Of a stretch of 64,000 bases of DNA, positions 48,353 to 57,927 are shown piece by piece. Origin of the DNA: Alloyangia pacifica (GTDB lineage: Bacteria > Pseudomonadota > Alphaproteobacteria > Rhodobacterales > Rhodobacteraceae); the NCBI RefSeq assembly GCF_900116195.1, contig NZ_FOZW01000001.1, positions 248,001-312,000 of the forward strand. Reading direction: 5' to 3'. The position numbers and the translations under genes are program-made. Within the stretch, counting starts at the first letter, position 1. The number at the start of each line of letters is the position of its first letter. Below the pieces are notes generated by a model. The model was not told the origin of the DNA and ran no database searches. It was given only the letters and a program-made list of their open reading frames with translations.

Positions 48353-48709
48353 CTAGCCCCCGCGTTCAGTGGCCGACGGCGCTTTGATCGCGCTAACCAC
48401 ATCCCGGTTCGCCGTGCCCCAATCGCACAGGGGGACCAGCGCCTTGACGAGGGTCTCGCCGAAGGGTGTCAACGCATAGTCGACCACGGGAGGGACGCAA
48501 TGATGGTCGCGACGAAGCAGAACCTTCATCTCGACCAGATCGCGCAGCTGCTGGATCAGCACCTTTTCACTGATCCCGCCGACGCGCCGGCGAATTTCGG
48601 AGAAGCGGGTGGGCCCGCTCTGGACATGAAAGAGGATCAGCGGCTTCCATTTGCCGCCGATGACGGCCAGCGCCACATCCAGACCGCAGGGCGTATCCAT
48701 TCGATCCAT
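48353..48709 (-). CDS. HxlR-family transcriptional regulator
   Basis: 118 residues. HxlR winged helix: CGLDVALAVIGGKWKPLILFHVQSGPTRFSEIRRRVGGISEKVLIQQLRDLVEMKVL, then YALTPFGETLVKALVPLCDWG. The N-terminal Cys of the family is present (C8), which often senses reactive electrophiles or oxidants. Divergent from the SnoaL-like gene, which it may control. Confidence 0.88.
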   Translation of the reverse strand: MDRMDTPCGLDVALAVIGGKWKPLILFHVQSGPTRFSEIRRRVGGISEKVLIQQLRDLVEMKVLLRRDHHCVPPVVDYALTPFGETLVKALVPLCDWGTANRDVVSAIKAPSATERGG

Positions 48710-48828
48710 GTCGATTTCACCCTTACCTTTTGGTAGGTTCTATCATTCAGGTAACCCCGTGTCTACGTGGATGCCATGGTCACGGCCATTTGCGAAACAC
48801 CATGCCCTGTTCGGGAAAGGCACCCAAG

Positions 48829-49242
48829 ATGACGGATCACAAGAACACCATCGAGAAGCTCTACACGTCGGCCGAGGCGGCCTCCCTCGACATCGAGACC
48901 TTCGTGTCCTGTTTCGGACAGGACGGCTACGCCCGCGACATTCCCAGCCAGATCGAGTTTCGCGGCTCCGATATCGCGCTCGTCGCAAGCGGGATGGCCG
49001 AAGCCTTCCCTGACATCCACCGGGAGATCTTCAGCATCGATGTGTCAGGGGATGTGGTTGTCGTCGAGCTGGCCATCCGCGGTACGCATCGCGGCACGCT
49101 GATGACGCCAACGGGCCCGCTCGCCGCAACTGGAAAGGTCATCGACGTCCCCTGCTGCGATGTCTTCAGGATGAAGGACGGGAAGGTCGCGGCTTTCCAC
49201 TGCTACAACGCGTCCTCGATCATGCAGCAGCAGCTGCACTGA
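48829..49242 (+). CDS. SnoaL/NTF2-like protein
   Basis: 137 residues. An NTF2-like fold: NTIEKLYTSAEAASLDIETFVSCF, IALVASGMAEAFPDIHREIFSI, and a C-terminal DVFRMKDGKVAAFHCYNASSIMQQ. Could be an isomerase-like or small binding protein. ATG 48829 chosen; another in-frame ATG lies 27 bp upstream at about 48801. Divergent from hxlR. Confidence 0.75.
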   Translation: MTDHKNTIEKLYTSAEAASLDIETFVSCFGQDGYARDIPSQIEFRGSDIALVASGMAEAFPDIHREIFSIDVSGDVVVVELAIRGTHRGTLMTPTGPLAATGKVIDVPCCDVFRMKDGKVAAFHCYNASSIMQQQLH

Positions 49243-49554
49243 GACATGGTACCAAGGCTGCCCAGGAGGCAGCTTTGGCTCCACACGGTCATTCGCCGCG
49301 GAACGCGAAAGCGACGGCGCAGCGGACCTTCCTGTCTTCGCCGCAGGTGCCTGCGCCACCCTGACCAGCGGCGGCAGCGGACATGCAGCCGTGTTGTCGC
49401 TGCTGGAACCGGGATGATCGAGACTGGGGGCGGAAGACGCAACTTCGAGGCAGTGGTACACGCATTCCCAACCGCGCCTCTGTCCATGGCCCGGCATACG
49501 ACATCCGGCACAGGTGCCTGGGTCGAGTAAGCCGCCCACCGCTAGCCCGCTGCC
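49243..49554 (+). other. Intergenic region with hairpin
   Basis: 312 bp without a supported gene. A hairpin at 49252-49278 (CCAAGGCTGCC / GGCAGCTTTGG, 5-nt loop, one G-T pair) follows the SnoaL-like stop and may terminate it. Confidence 0.45.
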
Positions 49555-50142
49555 TCATTCCCGCGGCGCTCCGACGAGCCTGTCATAGAGGCCCAGAAGA
49601 GCCCTCTGCGCCTTGTCGCGTTCCAGCATCGAGAGGCCGCGCAGGCTGACCATGCCGAAGGCCATCGCCAGCAACTGATCCGCGGCGTCTTCGATATCGA
49701 GTTCCCGCGGCACGTCGCCCTCGCGTTGGCCGTTGCGCAACTGATCGGTCATCATGCCGCGCCAGACGCTGAGGGACTCGACCAGAGCCTCGCGGACGCG
49801 GCTGTGCATGTGGGACGCGGCCAGCGCATCGCGCCAGAGCCGCTCGCTGATATCGTCCGCGGGGTGACCCTCGGCACCGAGCAACAGGGCGCATCTGTCC
49901 CGTGTCGACGTGGCGGGCATCCTGTCACGGAGCTCCTCGAACATCCGCGACCAGACCGCCCCGAGGGCTTCGGCCCGCAATGCATCGGCCGAGGAGAAGT
50001 GATGGTGGATCTGTCCCGGTGAGGCCCCCATCTCTCGCGCGACGGCCCGCACGGTGGCCGCCTCAAAGCCTTCTCGGGTGATCAGGGAGACCGCGGCCTG
50101 CACGATCGCGGCCCGGCGGTCGTCCTTGTTCAAATAGCTCAT
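49555..50142 (-). CDS. TetR-family regulator of the RND pump
   Basis: 195 residues. N-terminal HTH: DDRRAAIVQAAVSLITREGFEAATVRAVAREMGASPGQIHHHF, followed by a ligand-binding helical domain. Divergent from the RND genes, with a 31-bp dyad operator in the intergenic space, so it is likely a local repressor induced by a pump substrate. Confidence 0.9.
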   Translation of the reverse strand: MSYLNKDDRRAAIVQAAVSLITREGFEAATVRAVAREMGASPGQIHHHFSSADALRAEALGAVWSRMFEELRDRMPATSTRDRCALLLGAEGHPADDISERLWRDALAASHMHSRVREALVESLSVWRGMMTDQLRNGQREGDVPRELDIEDAADQLLAMAFGMVSLRGLSMLERDKAQRALLGLYDRLVGAPRE

Positions 50143-50198
50143 CTTCTGTGGCCTCCGCCCTCAAAAACACCCCTTGATCACGCGGTCTAGCGCAGTTA

Positions 50199-50229
50199 TG
50201 GACGCACGTCCAATTTGGACATGCGTCCA
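50199..50229. promoter_or_regulatory. TetR-type palindromic operator
   Basis: TGGACGCACGTCCAA, a central T, then TTGGACATGCGTCCA: a 15-bp dyad with a single mismatch, containing nested GGAC/GTCC repeats. It lies 57 bp from the TetR start and 44 bp from the adaptor start. Confidence 0.75.
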
Positions 50230-50272
50230 AATACGAGAACCTGCCCAGGGCAGCTTCAACATCTGGTGAGAT

Positions 50273-51445
50273 ATGAAACGCGCAACGATCGCCGCGGCCC
50301 TTCTGCTGCCGCTCATGGGCCTTTCCGGCTGCAAGGAAGAAGAGAATGGCGCCGCTGCGGCACAGCCCGCACCGCCGCCACCGGAAGTGGGGGTGGTGAC
50401 TCTGCAAGCCGAGGACCTGCCGGTCGCCTCCGACTTGCCGGGGCGCATCGCGGCAACCCGGATCGCCGAGGTCCGGGCGCGGGTCGACGGCATCGTGGAG
50501 AGCCGGGTCTTCACTCAGGGTGGCAGGGTCGAGGCGGGCGACGAGCTCTTCCACATTGACCCGGCCCCCTACCGGATCGCCGTTGAGGCGGCGCAGGCCG
50601 GTGTCGCGCGCGCCGAGGCGGCGCTTGACGAGGCGAGCCATGCGGCGACCCGGATCGAGACGCTCGCTGCGAGCAACGCAACCTCGCGCGCACAACTCGA
50701 CAGCGCGCGCGCGGCGCAGCTGACCGCGGAAGCCGAGCTTGCCGTGGCGCGCTCCGAGCTGCACGCGGCCGAGCTGGACCTGAGCTACACCCGTGTCACC
50801 GCGCCGATTTCCGGCGTGATCGGGCGCGCCTTCGTGACCGAGGGCGCTCTGGTGCAGGCCAGCGGGACCGAGGTGCTGACGACCGTTCAGTCGCTCGATC
50901 CGGTCTATGCCGACATCGTCCAGCCGGTGTCGGAACTGATGCGCCTGCGCCGCGCCATGGCGGATGGAACCCTCAGCCAGATGGCGCCCGGCGTGGCCCG
51001 CGTGCGGCTGTTCCTCGACGACGGCACGGAATACGCCACCGCGGGTCAGCTGCTCTTCTCCGAGGCCTCGGTCGAAGAGACCTCCGGGCAGGTGACGCTT
51101 CGTGCCGAGTTCCCCAACCCGGATGGCGTGCTGCTGCCCGGCATGTTCGTCCGCGTGGCCGTCGACATGGCACTGGACGGGGATGCTGTCGCGGTGCCCT
51201 CTCAGGCCGTGACCCGTGACGCGGCGGGCGCGGCGCTGGTCTGGGTCGTCGACGGCGCGCAGAAGGCCGAGCAGCGCAAGGTCAAGATCGATCGCCCCGA
51301 GGGCAACCGGCTGGTGATCGACAGCGGCCTTGCGCCCGGCGAGACGGTCATCGTGGACGGCCTGCAGAAGGTGGCGCCGGGTGCGCCCGTGGCGCCCGTC
51401 CCATGGAGTGATCCCACGGCGGCCGCTTCCGGGGCGCGGGGCTGA
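50273..51445 (+). CDS. RND efflux periplasmic adaptor (MFP, AcrA-like)
   Basis: 390 residues. Lipoprotein signal: LMGLSGC with the Cys at residue 20, then the Pro-rich linker. Biotinyl-lipoyl-like (EVRARVDGIVESRVFTQGGRVEAGDELFHIDP), helical hairpin (about 100-150), and LSYTRVTAPISGVIG are standard. Links the inner-membrane pump to an outer-membrane channel. Its TGA is 2 bp before the pump gene. Confidence 0.93.
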   Translation: MKRATIAAALLLPLMGLSGCKEEENGAAAAQPAPPPPEVGVVTLQAEDLPVASDLPGRIAATRIAEVRARVDGIVESRVFTQGGRVEAGDELFHIDPAPYRIAVEAAQAGVARAEAALDEASHAATRIETLAASNATSRAQLDSARAAQLTAEAELAVARSELHAAELDLSYTRVTAPISGVIGRAFVTEGALVQASGTEVLTTVQSLDPVYADIVQPVSELMRLRRAMADGTLSQMAPGVARVRLFLDDGTEYATAGQLLFSEASVEETSGQVTLRAEFPNPDGVLLPGMFVRVAVDMALDGDAVAVPSQAVTRDAAGAALVWVVDGAQKAEQRKVKIDRPEGNRLVIDSGLAPGETVIVDGLQKVAPGAPVAPVPWSDPTAAASGARG

Positions 51446-51447
51446 TC

Positions 51448-54400
51448 ATGGCACGCTACTTCATCGACAATCCGGTCCTGGCCTGGGTCATCGCGATCTT
51501 CATCCTGCTGGCGGGGCTGCTGGCCCTGCCGAACCTGCCGGTATCGCAATATCCCAACGTCGCCCCGCCGCAGGTGACCATCACCACCACCTTCCCCGGC
51601 GCGGCCCCCGAGGACCTCTACGGACAAGTGACCCAGCCCATCGAGCAAGAGCTCAACGGCATCGCCGGGCTGATGTATTACGAGTCCACCTCCGAGGCGA
51701 CCGGCAGCGTCACCATCAACGCCGTCTTTGAGTCCGGCACCGAGGTGTCGCAGGCGGTGGTCGACATCCAGAACCGCATCAAGCGGGTCGAGACGCGCCT
51801 GCCCGCGCAGGTCCGGCAACAGGGCATCCTGGTGGACGAGGCCGCGACCTCCTTTCTGATGATGGTCGCCCTGACCGCCGACGAGAAGGCCGGGATGGAT
51901 GCCGTGGCGCTTGGCGACTTCATGTCGCGCAACGTGCTGAACGACCTGCGCCGGGTGGAAGGTGTCGGCAGCACGACGCTCTTTGCCTCCGAGCGCGCGC
52001 TGCGCATCTGGGTCGATCCCGACAAGCTGGTCGGGCTGAACCTGACCATGACCGATATCACCGCCGCCATCACGGCGCAGAACGCGCAGGTGGCCGCGGG
52101 CTCGGTCGGGGCCGACCCCAACCCCGCGGGCCAGCAGGTGCAGGCCTCGCTGCTGGTGACCGGCCAGCTGACCACGCCCGAGGCCTTCGGCAACATCGTG
52201 CTGCGGGCGCAGCAGGATGGGGCGCTGGTCCGGCTTTCCGACGTGGCGCGGGTCGAGATCGACGCGCAGAGCTATGCGCTGAGCACCTTCCTGAACGGCA
52301 ATCCGACCGCCGCGGTCGGCATCCAGCTGTCCTCCACCGGCAATGCGCTGGCCACGGCCGAAGGCGTGCGCGCCGCGATGGAGGGCCTGAAGCCGCTCTT
52401 CCCGGAAGGCGTCGGTTACGCGATCCCCTATGACACCACCCCCTTCGTCGAGGCCTCCATCGAGAAGGTCGTCCACACGCTGATCGAGGCGGTGGTTCTG
52501 GTCTTCCTCGTGATGCTGTTGTTCCTGCAGAACCTGCGGGTGACTCTGATCCCGACCATCGTGGTGCCGATCGCGCTGGCGGGCACGCTGGCGGTGATGC
52601 TGGCGACGGGCTTCTCGGTCAACGTGCTGACCATGTTCGCCATGGTGCTGGCCATCGGCATCCTCGTCGACGACGCCATCGTGGTCGTCGAGAACGTCGA
52701 GCGCATCATGTCCGAAGAGGGGCTGTCCGCGCCGGAGGCCTCGAAGAAGGCGATGAAGCAGATCTCCGGCGCCATCATCGGCATCACGCTGGCGCTGATG
52801 GCGGTCTTCGTGCCGCTGGCCTTCTTCCCCGGCTCGATGGGGGTGATCTACCGCCAGTTCTCGGTCACCATGGTCGTGTCGATCGCCTTTTCCGCCTTCC
52901 TCGCGCTGTCGCTGACGCCGGCGCTCTGCGCCACTCTGCTGAAGTCGGTCCCGGCCGGGCATCACCACGAGAAGCGCGGCTTCTTCGGCTGGTTCAACCG
53001 CGCCTTCACGCGCACGTCGAACCGCTACGGGCGGATGGTGGGGGGCCTTACCCGCCGCGCGGGCGCGATGATGGTGCTCTACGCGGTGCTCGTCGCGGGG
53101 CTGGGATGGTCCTACACCAAGATCCCGACCAGTTTCCTGCCGCAGGAGGATCAGGGCTTCCTCTTCACCAACATCCAGGGGCCGGCCAATGCGACCTCGA
53201 ACCGTCTGCGCGCCTCGGCCGCACAGGTCGAAGCCCTGACCGCTGCCGAGGACGCAGTGGACAGCACGATCGTGGTGCAGGGCTATTCCTTCTCGGGCCA
53301 GGGCGCCAATGCCGCCGTCGCCTTCATCACCCTCAAGGACTGGTCCGAGCGCGGGCCGGAGGACAGCGCCGATGCCATCGTGGGGCGAATGAACGGCGGG
53401 CTTGCGCAGATCCGCGACGCCAGTGCCTTTGCCCTGTCGCCGCCGCCGATCCTGGGCTTGGGCAATTCGGCGGGCTTCTCCTTCCGCCTGCAGGACCGCG
53501 CCAACCGCGGAGATGCCGTCCTGCGCGAGGCGGCGGGCCAACTCCTGGCGGGCGCCGCCGCCAGCCCGGTGATCGCCATGGCCTATCCCGAGGGCCTGCC
53601 GCCCGCACCGCAGCTGCGCCTCGATGTCGACCGCGAGAAGGCCAATGCCTTCGGGGTCAGCTTCGAGGATGTGAACACCACGATCTCGGCAGCGCTCGGC
53701 TCGGCCTATGTCAACGACTTCCCGAACATGGGGCGCATGCAGCAGGTCATCGTGCAGGCCGACCAACGCTCCCGCATGACGGTCGAGGAGGTGCTGAAGC
53801 TGAACGTCCGCAACAGCCTTGGTGGCATGGTGCCGCTGTCCTCCTTCGCCTCGGCGGAATGGACGATGGGCCCGACGCAGCTGGTCGGCTACAACGGCTA
53901 TCCGTCGATGCGGATCTCGGGCGTTGCCGCGCCCGGATACTCCTCCGGGGACGCGATCGCCGAGATGGAACGCCTCGCCGATGCGCTGCCGCGCGGCTTC
54001 ACCTACGAATGGACCGGGCAATCTCTGCAGGAGATCAAGTCGGGTTCGCTCGCACCGCTCCTCGTGGGGCTGGCCATCCTCTGCGTCTTCCTCTGTCTTG
54101 CCGGGCTCTACGGCAGTTGGTCGATCCCGCTGTCGGTGATGCTGATCGTGCCGATGGGCGTCATCGGCTCGGTCGCAGCGGTGACCCTGACGGGACTGGC
54201 GAACGACGTCTTCTTCCTTGTCGGGGTGATCACCATCGTGGGCCTCTCGGCCAAGAACGCGATCCTGATCGTCGAGGTGGCGAAGGACCTGATGAGCGAC
54301 GGAATGAGCCTCAACGAGGCGACGATCACGGCCTGCCGCCTGCGGTTCCGCCCGATCCTGATGACGTCACTGGCCTTCACCATGGGGGTGGTGCCGATGG

Positions 54401-54576
54401 CGATCGCCAAGGGGGCCAGCGCCGCCAGTCAGAATGCCATCGGCATCAACGTGGTGGGCGGGATGCTGTCGGCGACGGTGCTGGGGGTGATCTTCGTCCC
54501 GGTGTTCTTCACCGTGGTCATGCGCCTCTTCCGGAAGCGCAAGGCGCCCGCCGTATCGGTCGCCCCTGCGGAATGA
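51448..54576 (+). CDS. RND multidrug efflux permease (HAE1, AcrB-like)
   Basis: 1042 residues, 12 membrane helices. HAE1 features: FIDNPVLAWVIAIFILLAGLLALPNLPVSQYPNVAPPQV at the N-terminus; in TM4, GILVDDAIVVVENVERIM carries the paired Asp residues for proton relay; TM10 region with SAKNAILIVEVAKDLM. Exports hydrophobic or amphiphilic toxins. No TolC-like outer-membrane gene lies in the island, so an unlinked channel must be used. Confidence 0.95.
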   Translation: MARYFIDNPVLAWVIAIFILLAGLLALPNLPVSQYPNVAPPQVTITTTFPGAAPEDLYGQVTQPIEQELNGIAGLMYYESTSEATGSVTINAVFESGTEVSQAVVDIQNRIKRVETRLPAQVRQQGILVDEAATSFLMMVALTADEKAGMDAVALGDFMSRNVLNDLRRVEGVGSTTLFASERALRIWVDPDKLVGLNLTMTDITAAITAQNAQVAAGSVGADPNPAGQQVQASLLVTGQLTTPEAFGNIVLRAQQDGALVRLSDVARVEIDAQSYALSTFLNGNPTAAVGIQLSSTGNALATAEGVRAAMEGLKPLFPEGVGYAIPYDTTPFVEASIEKVVHTLIEAVVLVFLVMLLFLQNLRVTLIPTIVVPIALAGTLAVMLATGFSVNVLTMFAMVLAIGILVDDAIVVVENVERIMSEEGLSAPEASKKAMKQISGAIIGITLALMAVFVPLAFFPGSMGVIYRQFSVTMVVSIAFSAFLALSLTPALCATLLKSVPAGHHHEKRGFFGWFNRAFTRTSNRYGRMVGGLTRRAGAMMVLYAVLVAGLGWSYTKIPTSFLPQEDQGFLFTNIQGPANATSNRLRASAAQVEALTAAEDAVDSTIVVQGYSFSGQGANAAVAFITLKDWSERGPEDSADAIVGRMNGGLAQIRDASAFALSPPPILGLGNSAGFSFRLQDRANRGDAVLREAAGQLLAGAAASPVIAMAYPEGLPPAPQLRLDVDREKANAFGVSFEDVNTTISAALGSAYVNDFPNMGRMQQVIVQADQRSRMTVEEVLKLNVRNSLGGMVPLSSFASAEWTMGPTQLVGYNGYPSMRISGVAAPGYSSGDAIAEMERLADALPRGFTYEWTGQSLQEIKSGSLAPLLVGLAILCVFLCLAGLYGSWSIPLSVMLIVPMGVIGSVAAVTLTGLANDVFFLVGVITIVGLSAKNAILIVEVAKDLMSDGMSLNEATITACRLRFRPILMTSLAFTMGVVPMAIAKGASAASQNAIGINVVGGMLSATVLGVIFVPVFFTVVMRLFRKRKAPAVSVAPAE

Positions 54577-55182
54577 GCCACTTGGCCCCGACGCGCGTCG
54601 TCGGGGCTGGTTCATCGCGGCGACCGTTCCCCTGCGTGGGAATGCAGCGAGCAATTGTCGCTTCCGCTAAGGGCTCGAAGCGGGCTTGCGGCGGTGCAGC
54701 AGACGATCCTCTGCCAGAGTAGGGTGGATGTCAGCTTTTCATTGACTTGGCGGGACCAGGACGCACCTGCAGCGAAAGCCCGCAATCCGCCCTTTGTCCC
54801 GCGAGGAATGCCGAGCGCTGACATGTCATGAACCGGTTGCGATGTGGAGATGTCCTGCGTAGTTTGTGAAGCACAACAGGTTTCGCAGACAAAGCGCAGG
54901 GACTGGCAGGGAGACTGCTCGGGCATTCGACGCTCACCATGTCCTGTCAGCGCGTTTTGTCATCCTGTAGCATTCCCATCCGGTTACTGAATTGGGGCCG
55001 CTGCCAAAAGGAAACAATCGGTTCAAACCTGTTTTCACATGAGGCACGCAAGGTGAGCCGGTCGAATGCTCATGCGGTAAGTCCTGAAATGTTGAAACTC
55101 GTCGATCGGGTTTGAGGGACTCCTCGGAAGTTTCGGCGAAGGACGGGTTTTGTTGTGAACGGTCTTGGTTCATCCCGTGGGG
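54577..55182 (+). other. Intergenic region between RND pump and IS element
   Basis: About 606 bp with no supported gene on either strand; GC is lower than in the pump gene. Possibly eroded mobile DNA. I saw no terminator with a U-run. Confidence 0.3.
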
Positions 55183-56232
55183 GGCTTTGTTGCGCAAAGG
55201 CTGAAGGGGATTCATCTCGCGAATCCAGCGTGGTATCTGGCTTGCATGAGCAGACCCATCCCGCCGGGCTACAAGACTAAGAACTGGCCGACCTACAACG
55301 AAGCGCTGAAGCAGCGCGGCTCCCTGACGATCTGGTTCGATCCGGACATGGTGTGGGTGCCGCCGCCAACCGGCAGGCGAGGTAGGCAGCCGCGGTATAG
55401 CGATGCCGCGATCCAGACGTGCCTGACGATGAAGGTGCTCTTCGGCATGGCCCTCAGGCAGACGACCGGGTTCGTGGAGAGTCTGCTCCGCCTGGTCGGC
55501 CTCCACTGGACGGTGCCGGACTTCAGCACCTTGAGCCGGCGCCAGAAAACCCTGTCCGTGTCCATCCCCTACAGAGGCTCGCACGGGTCGCTGAACCTGC
55601 TGATCGACAGCACAGGCATCAAGGCGGAAGGCGAAGGCGAGTGGCACGCGCGCAAGCATGGTGGCGCGAAACGCCGTCTATGGCGCAAGATCCACATCGG
55701 CGTCGACGAACAGACGCTGGAGATCAGAGCTATCGAGATCACCGGCAGCAACGTTGGTGACGCGCCGATGCTGCCCGAGCTGCTTGATCAGATCCCCGCC
55801 GAGGTGGAACTCGGCTCTGTCACCGCGGATGGTGCCTACGACACACGCAAGTGCCACGACGCTGTCGCCGACCGGGGCGCCTATGCAGTCATACCGCCAC
55901 GCAGGAACGCGAAACCGTGGAAGCCTTCGACTGCAGGCGCCATCGCCCGGAACGAGGCACTGCGCGCATCGAAATACCTCGGCCGTGCAATCTGGAGAAA
56001 GTGGAGCGGATACCACCGCCGTAGCCGCGCCGAGACGAAGATGCATTGCGTGAAGTTACTGGGGCAGAGCCTCATGGCACGTGACTTCGAACGCCAGGTC
56101 GCCGAACTCCAGATCCGCGCTGCCGTCCTGAACGGCTACACCGCGCTCGGCATACCTGTCACCGAGCCCATGGGGTAAGTGTGTCTGGGGAAAGGGGAGG
56201 TCCGGGCTTCACCCTCTTTGCGCAACAAAGCC
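55183..56232 (+). mobile_element. IS5-type insertion sequence, apparently intact
   Basis: 1050 bp bounded by perfect 17-bp inverted repeats: GGCTTTGTTGCGCAAAG (55183-55199) and its complement at 56216-56232. Carries one full transposase gene. No target-site duplication is visible at the ends. Confidence 0.88.
55246..56178 (+). CDS. IS5-family transposase
   Basis: 310 residues. DDE transposase: NLLIDSTGIKAEG (first Asp), VTADGAYDTRKCHD (second Asp) and RSRAETKMHCVKLLGQSLMARDF (Glu). N-terminal KNWPTYNEALKQRGSLTIWF is typical for this IS5 group. Single uninterrupted frame, so possibly active. Confidence 0.93.
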   Translation: MSRPIPPGYKTKNWPTYNEALKQRGSLTIWFDPDMVWVPPPTGRRGRQPRYSDAAIQTCLTMKVLFGMALRQTTGFVESLLRLVGLHWTVPDFSTLSRRQKTLSVSIPYRGSHGSLNLLIDSTGIKAEGEGEWHARKHGGAKRRLWRKIHIGVDEQTLEIRAIEITGSNVGDAPMLPELLDQIPAEVELGSVTADGAYDTRKCHDAVADRGAYAVIPPRRNAKPWKPSTAGAIARNEALRASKYLGRAIWRKWSGYHRRSRAETKMHCVKLLGQSLMARDFERQVAELQIRAAVLNGYTALGIPVTEPMG

Positions 56233-56375
56233 ATGAGCAATCCAGAACCTGCCCGATGCCGTACGACCAACTGGAAATCCTATAACGACGCGCTGAAGCG
56301 GCGCGGATCGCTGCTCGTCTGGCTTGACCGCGACATGGACTGGCTTGCGCCGAAGGCAGGCAAGCCCGGACGCCA
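56233..56375 (+). pseudogene. N-terminal fragment of a second IS5-type transposase
   Basis: ATG 56233 abuts the right inverted repeat of the preceding IS. TTNWKSYNDALKRRGSLLVW and LDRDMDWLAPKAGKPGR match IS5 transposase starts but differ from the neighbouring copy. Similarity ends near 56375. Confidence 0.7.
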
Positions 56376-56389
56376 CCATCGCTCCGCCG

Positions 56390-56506
56390 TCACCCCCAAA
56401 GCGTCGCGGGCGTCCTCCAAAGCATCACAACGGAGGCGCCGATCACCAGAGCCGTCGTCCGCTTCGCTGTCCAACGCTTGATGCTGTCGTCCATCGTCAT
56501 ACTCAT
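56390..56506 (-). pseudogene. Fragment of an IS-borne orfA-like gene
   Basis: 38-residue reading from ATG 56506: MTMDDSIKRWTAKRTTALVI resembles the start of a small IS-associated DUF1153-type protein that normally continues for about 90 residues. Here the rest is lost and the frame stops at TGA. Confidence 0.5.
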
Positions 56507-56608
56507 TGCTACGTTCTCCCTTTTAGCATGAGCAGGTTTTCACTGGGTCGATACACGACCAAGTTTGGACAGCCGTAGTTAAGGATGAGCCGCGCTACTA
56601 CGCCAGTC

Positions 56609-57654
56609 GGCTCTGTTGCACAAATCGTCTGAACACCGAGGTTCCCCTTTCCCCGGACGGACCTATCCCACAGCTTCCGTGACGGGTATGCGGAGCGCTG
56701 TGTAGCCGTTCAGTACGGCGATACGAACCTGCAACTCGGCGACCTGGCGGTCGAAGTCTCGGGCCATGAGGGATTGGCCGAGCAGCTTGATGCAGTTCAT
56801 CTTGCTCTCGACCCGGCTCCGGCGGTGGTAGCCAGACCATCGTCGCCAGATGGCGCGACCCAAATATTTGGAAGCGCGCAGAGCCTCATTGCGGGCGATG
56901 GCTCCGGGGCTCTCGTCGGTTTCCACGGCTTGGCGTTCTTGCGGGGCGGGATGATCGCAGCGGCACAACGGGCAGCGATTGCCTCGTGGCACTTGCGGGT
57001 ATCGTATGCGCCATCTGCCGTCACGGAACCGATCTCTTCGTCAGACGGGATCTGGTCGAGCAAGTCAGGCAAGACGGGCGCATCGCCTACATTGCTTCCC
57101 GTGACCTCGACGGCCCGAGCCTCCAGCGTTTCCTCGTCGATGCCGAGGTGTATCTTGCGCCAGATGCGGCGCTTTGGGCCCCCGTGCTTGCGGGCGTTCC
57201 ACTCGCCTTCGGCCTTGATGCCTGTACTGTCGATCAGCAGGTTCAGCGGACCCGCACCACCGCGGTAGGGGATACTCACGTTCAGCGCTCTTTGGCGGCG
57301 ACAGAGCGTGCTGAAGTCTGAAACATTCCAGTCCAGCGCGACCAGCCGCAGCAGGCTCTGCACGAAGCCGGTCGTCTGCCGCAGCGGCATGCCAAAGAGC
57401 ACCTTCATCGTCAGGCAAGTCTGGATCGTGGCATCGCTGAAGCTCTGTTGGCGACCGCGTCTCCCGGTCGGCGGAGGGGTCCATTCCATGTCAGGATCAA
57501 ACCAGATCGTCAGCGATCCGCGTTGCCGTAGCGCTTCATTGTAAGCCGACCAGTTCGTGGTCTTATACTTCGTAGGGGCCCAACTGCTCATGCTTAACAG
57601 CTATCATTTTGGATTCATGTAGTGAATCCCTTGCCCGATTTCTGCAACAACGGC
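56609..57654 (-). mobile_element. Second IS5-type element, degraded
   Basis: 1046 bp with imperfect 19-bp ends (56609-56627, GGCTCTGTTGCACAAATCG; inverted copy at 57636-57654). The transposase is frameshifted. Same group as the intact IS at 55183 but opposite orientation and diverged in sequence. Confidence 0.75.
56663..57591 (-). pseudogene. Frameshifted IS5 transposase
   Basis: The N-terminal part (57591 down to about 56920) reads MSSWAPTKYKTTNWSAYNEA through IIPPRKNAKPWKPT. The C-terminal part continues in another frame from about 56905 as GAIARNEALRASKYLGRAIW to IPVTEAVG. Comparison with the intact copy puts the shift at about 56905-56920. Programmed frameshifting is known in some IS5 groups, but the close relative here is a single frame, so mutation is more likely. 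Confidence 0.8.
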
Positions 57655-57894
57655 ATGATTACCCCCGCGCCAAGTATCGGCGAGAGCTTCCCCGAAACGC
57701 GCCCGCTGCGACAGACGGCGAGGGCAACTTGCGGGCCGAGGAGGCTCGCAGGCAACACAAGTTTCTGCCCGTTCAGGCAGGGAGGGCGGGAGGTCGCGAC
57801 CATCGGCAAGAATCGCGGAAACCGCGCCCCGAGGGGGTTGCCTAAAGGTTGCCTAGGGCTTGGGGGTCACGTCGGCCAGTTTACTCTGGCCTCT

Positions 57895-57927
57895 GCCAAC
57901 TTCCCGTATTTATTTAGGGAAGTTGGC
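57895..57927 (-). terminator. Hairpin directly after tRNA-Asn
   Basis: Perfect 11-bp inverted repeat GCCAACTTCCC / GGGAAGTTGGC with an 11-nt AT loop. On the minus strand it begins at the CCA end of the tRNA. A second hairpin GGCCAG/CTGGCC lies at 57874-57891. Probably forms the present tRNA transcript end. Confidence 0.6.

Noticed and set aside
56663-57591. Programmed frameshift IS5 transposase
   Set aside because: The close relative at 55246 is one uninterrupted frame and the shift region shows no clear slippery sequence, so I call it a mutation.
57655-57923. Remnant integrase next to the tRNA
   Set aside because: I looked for the usual tyrosine-recombinase motifs (R...HxxR...Y) on both strands and saw none.
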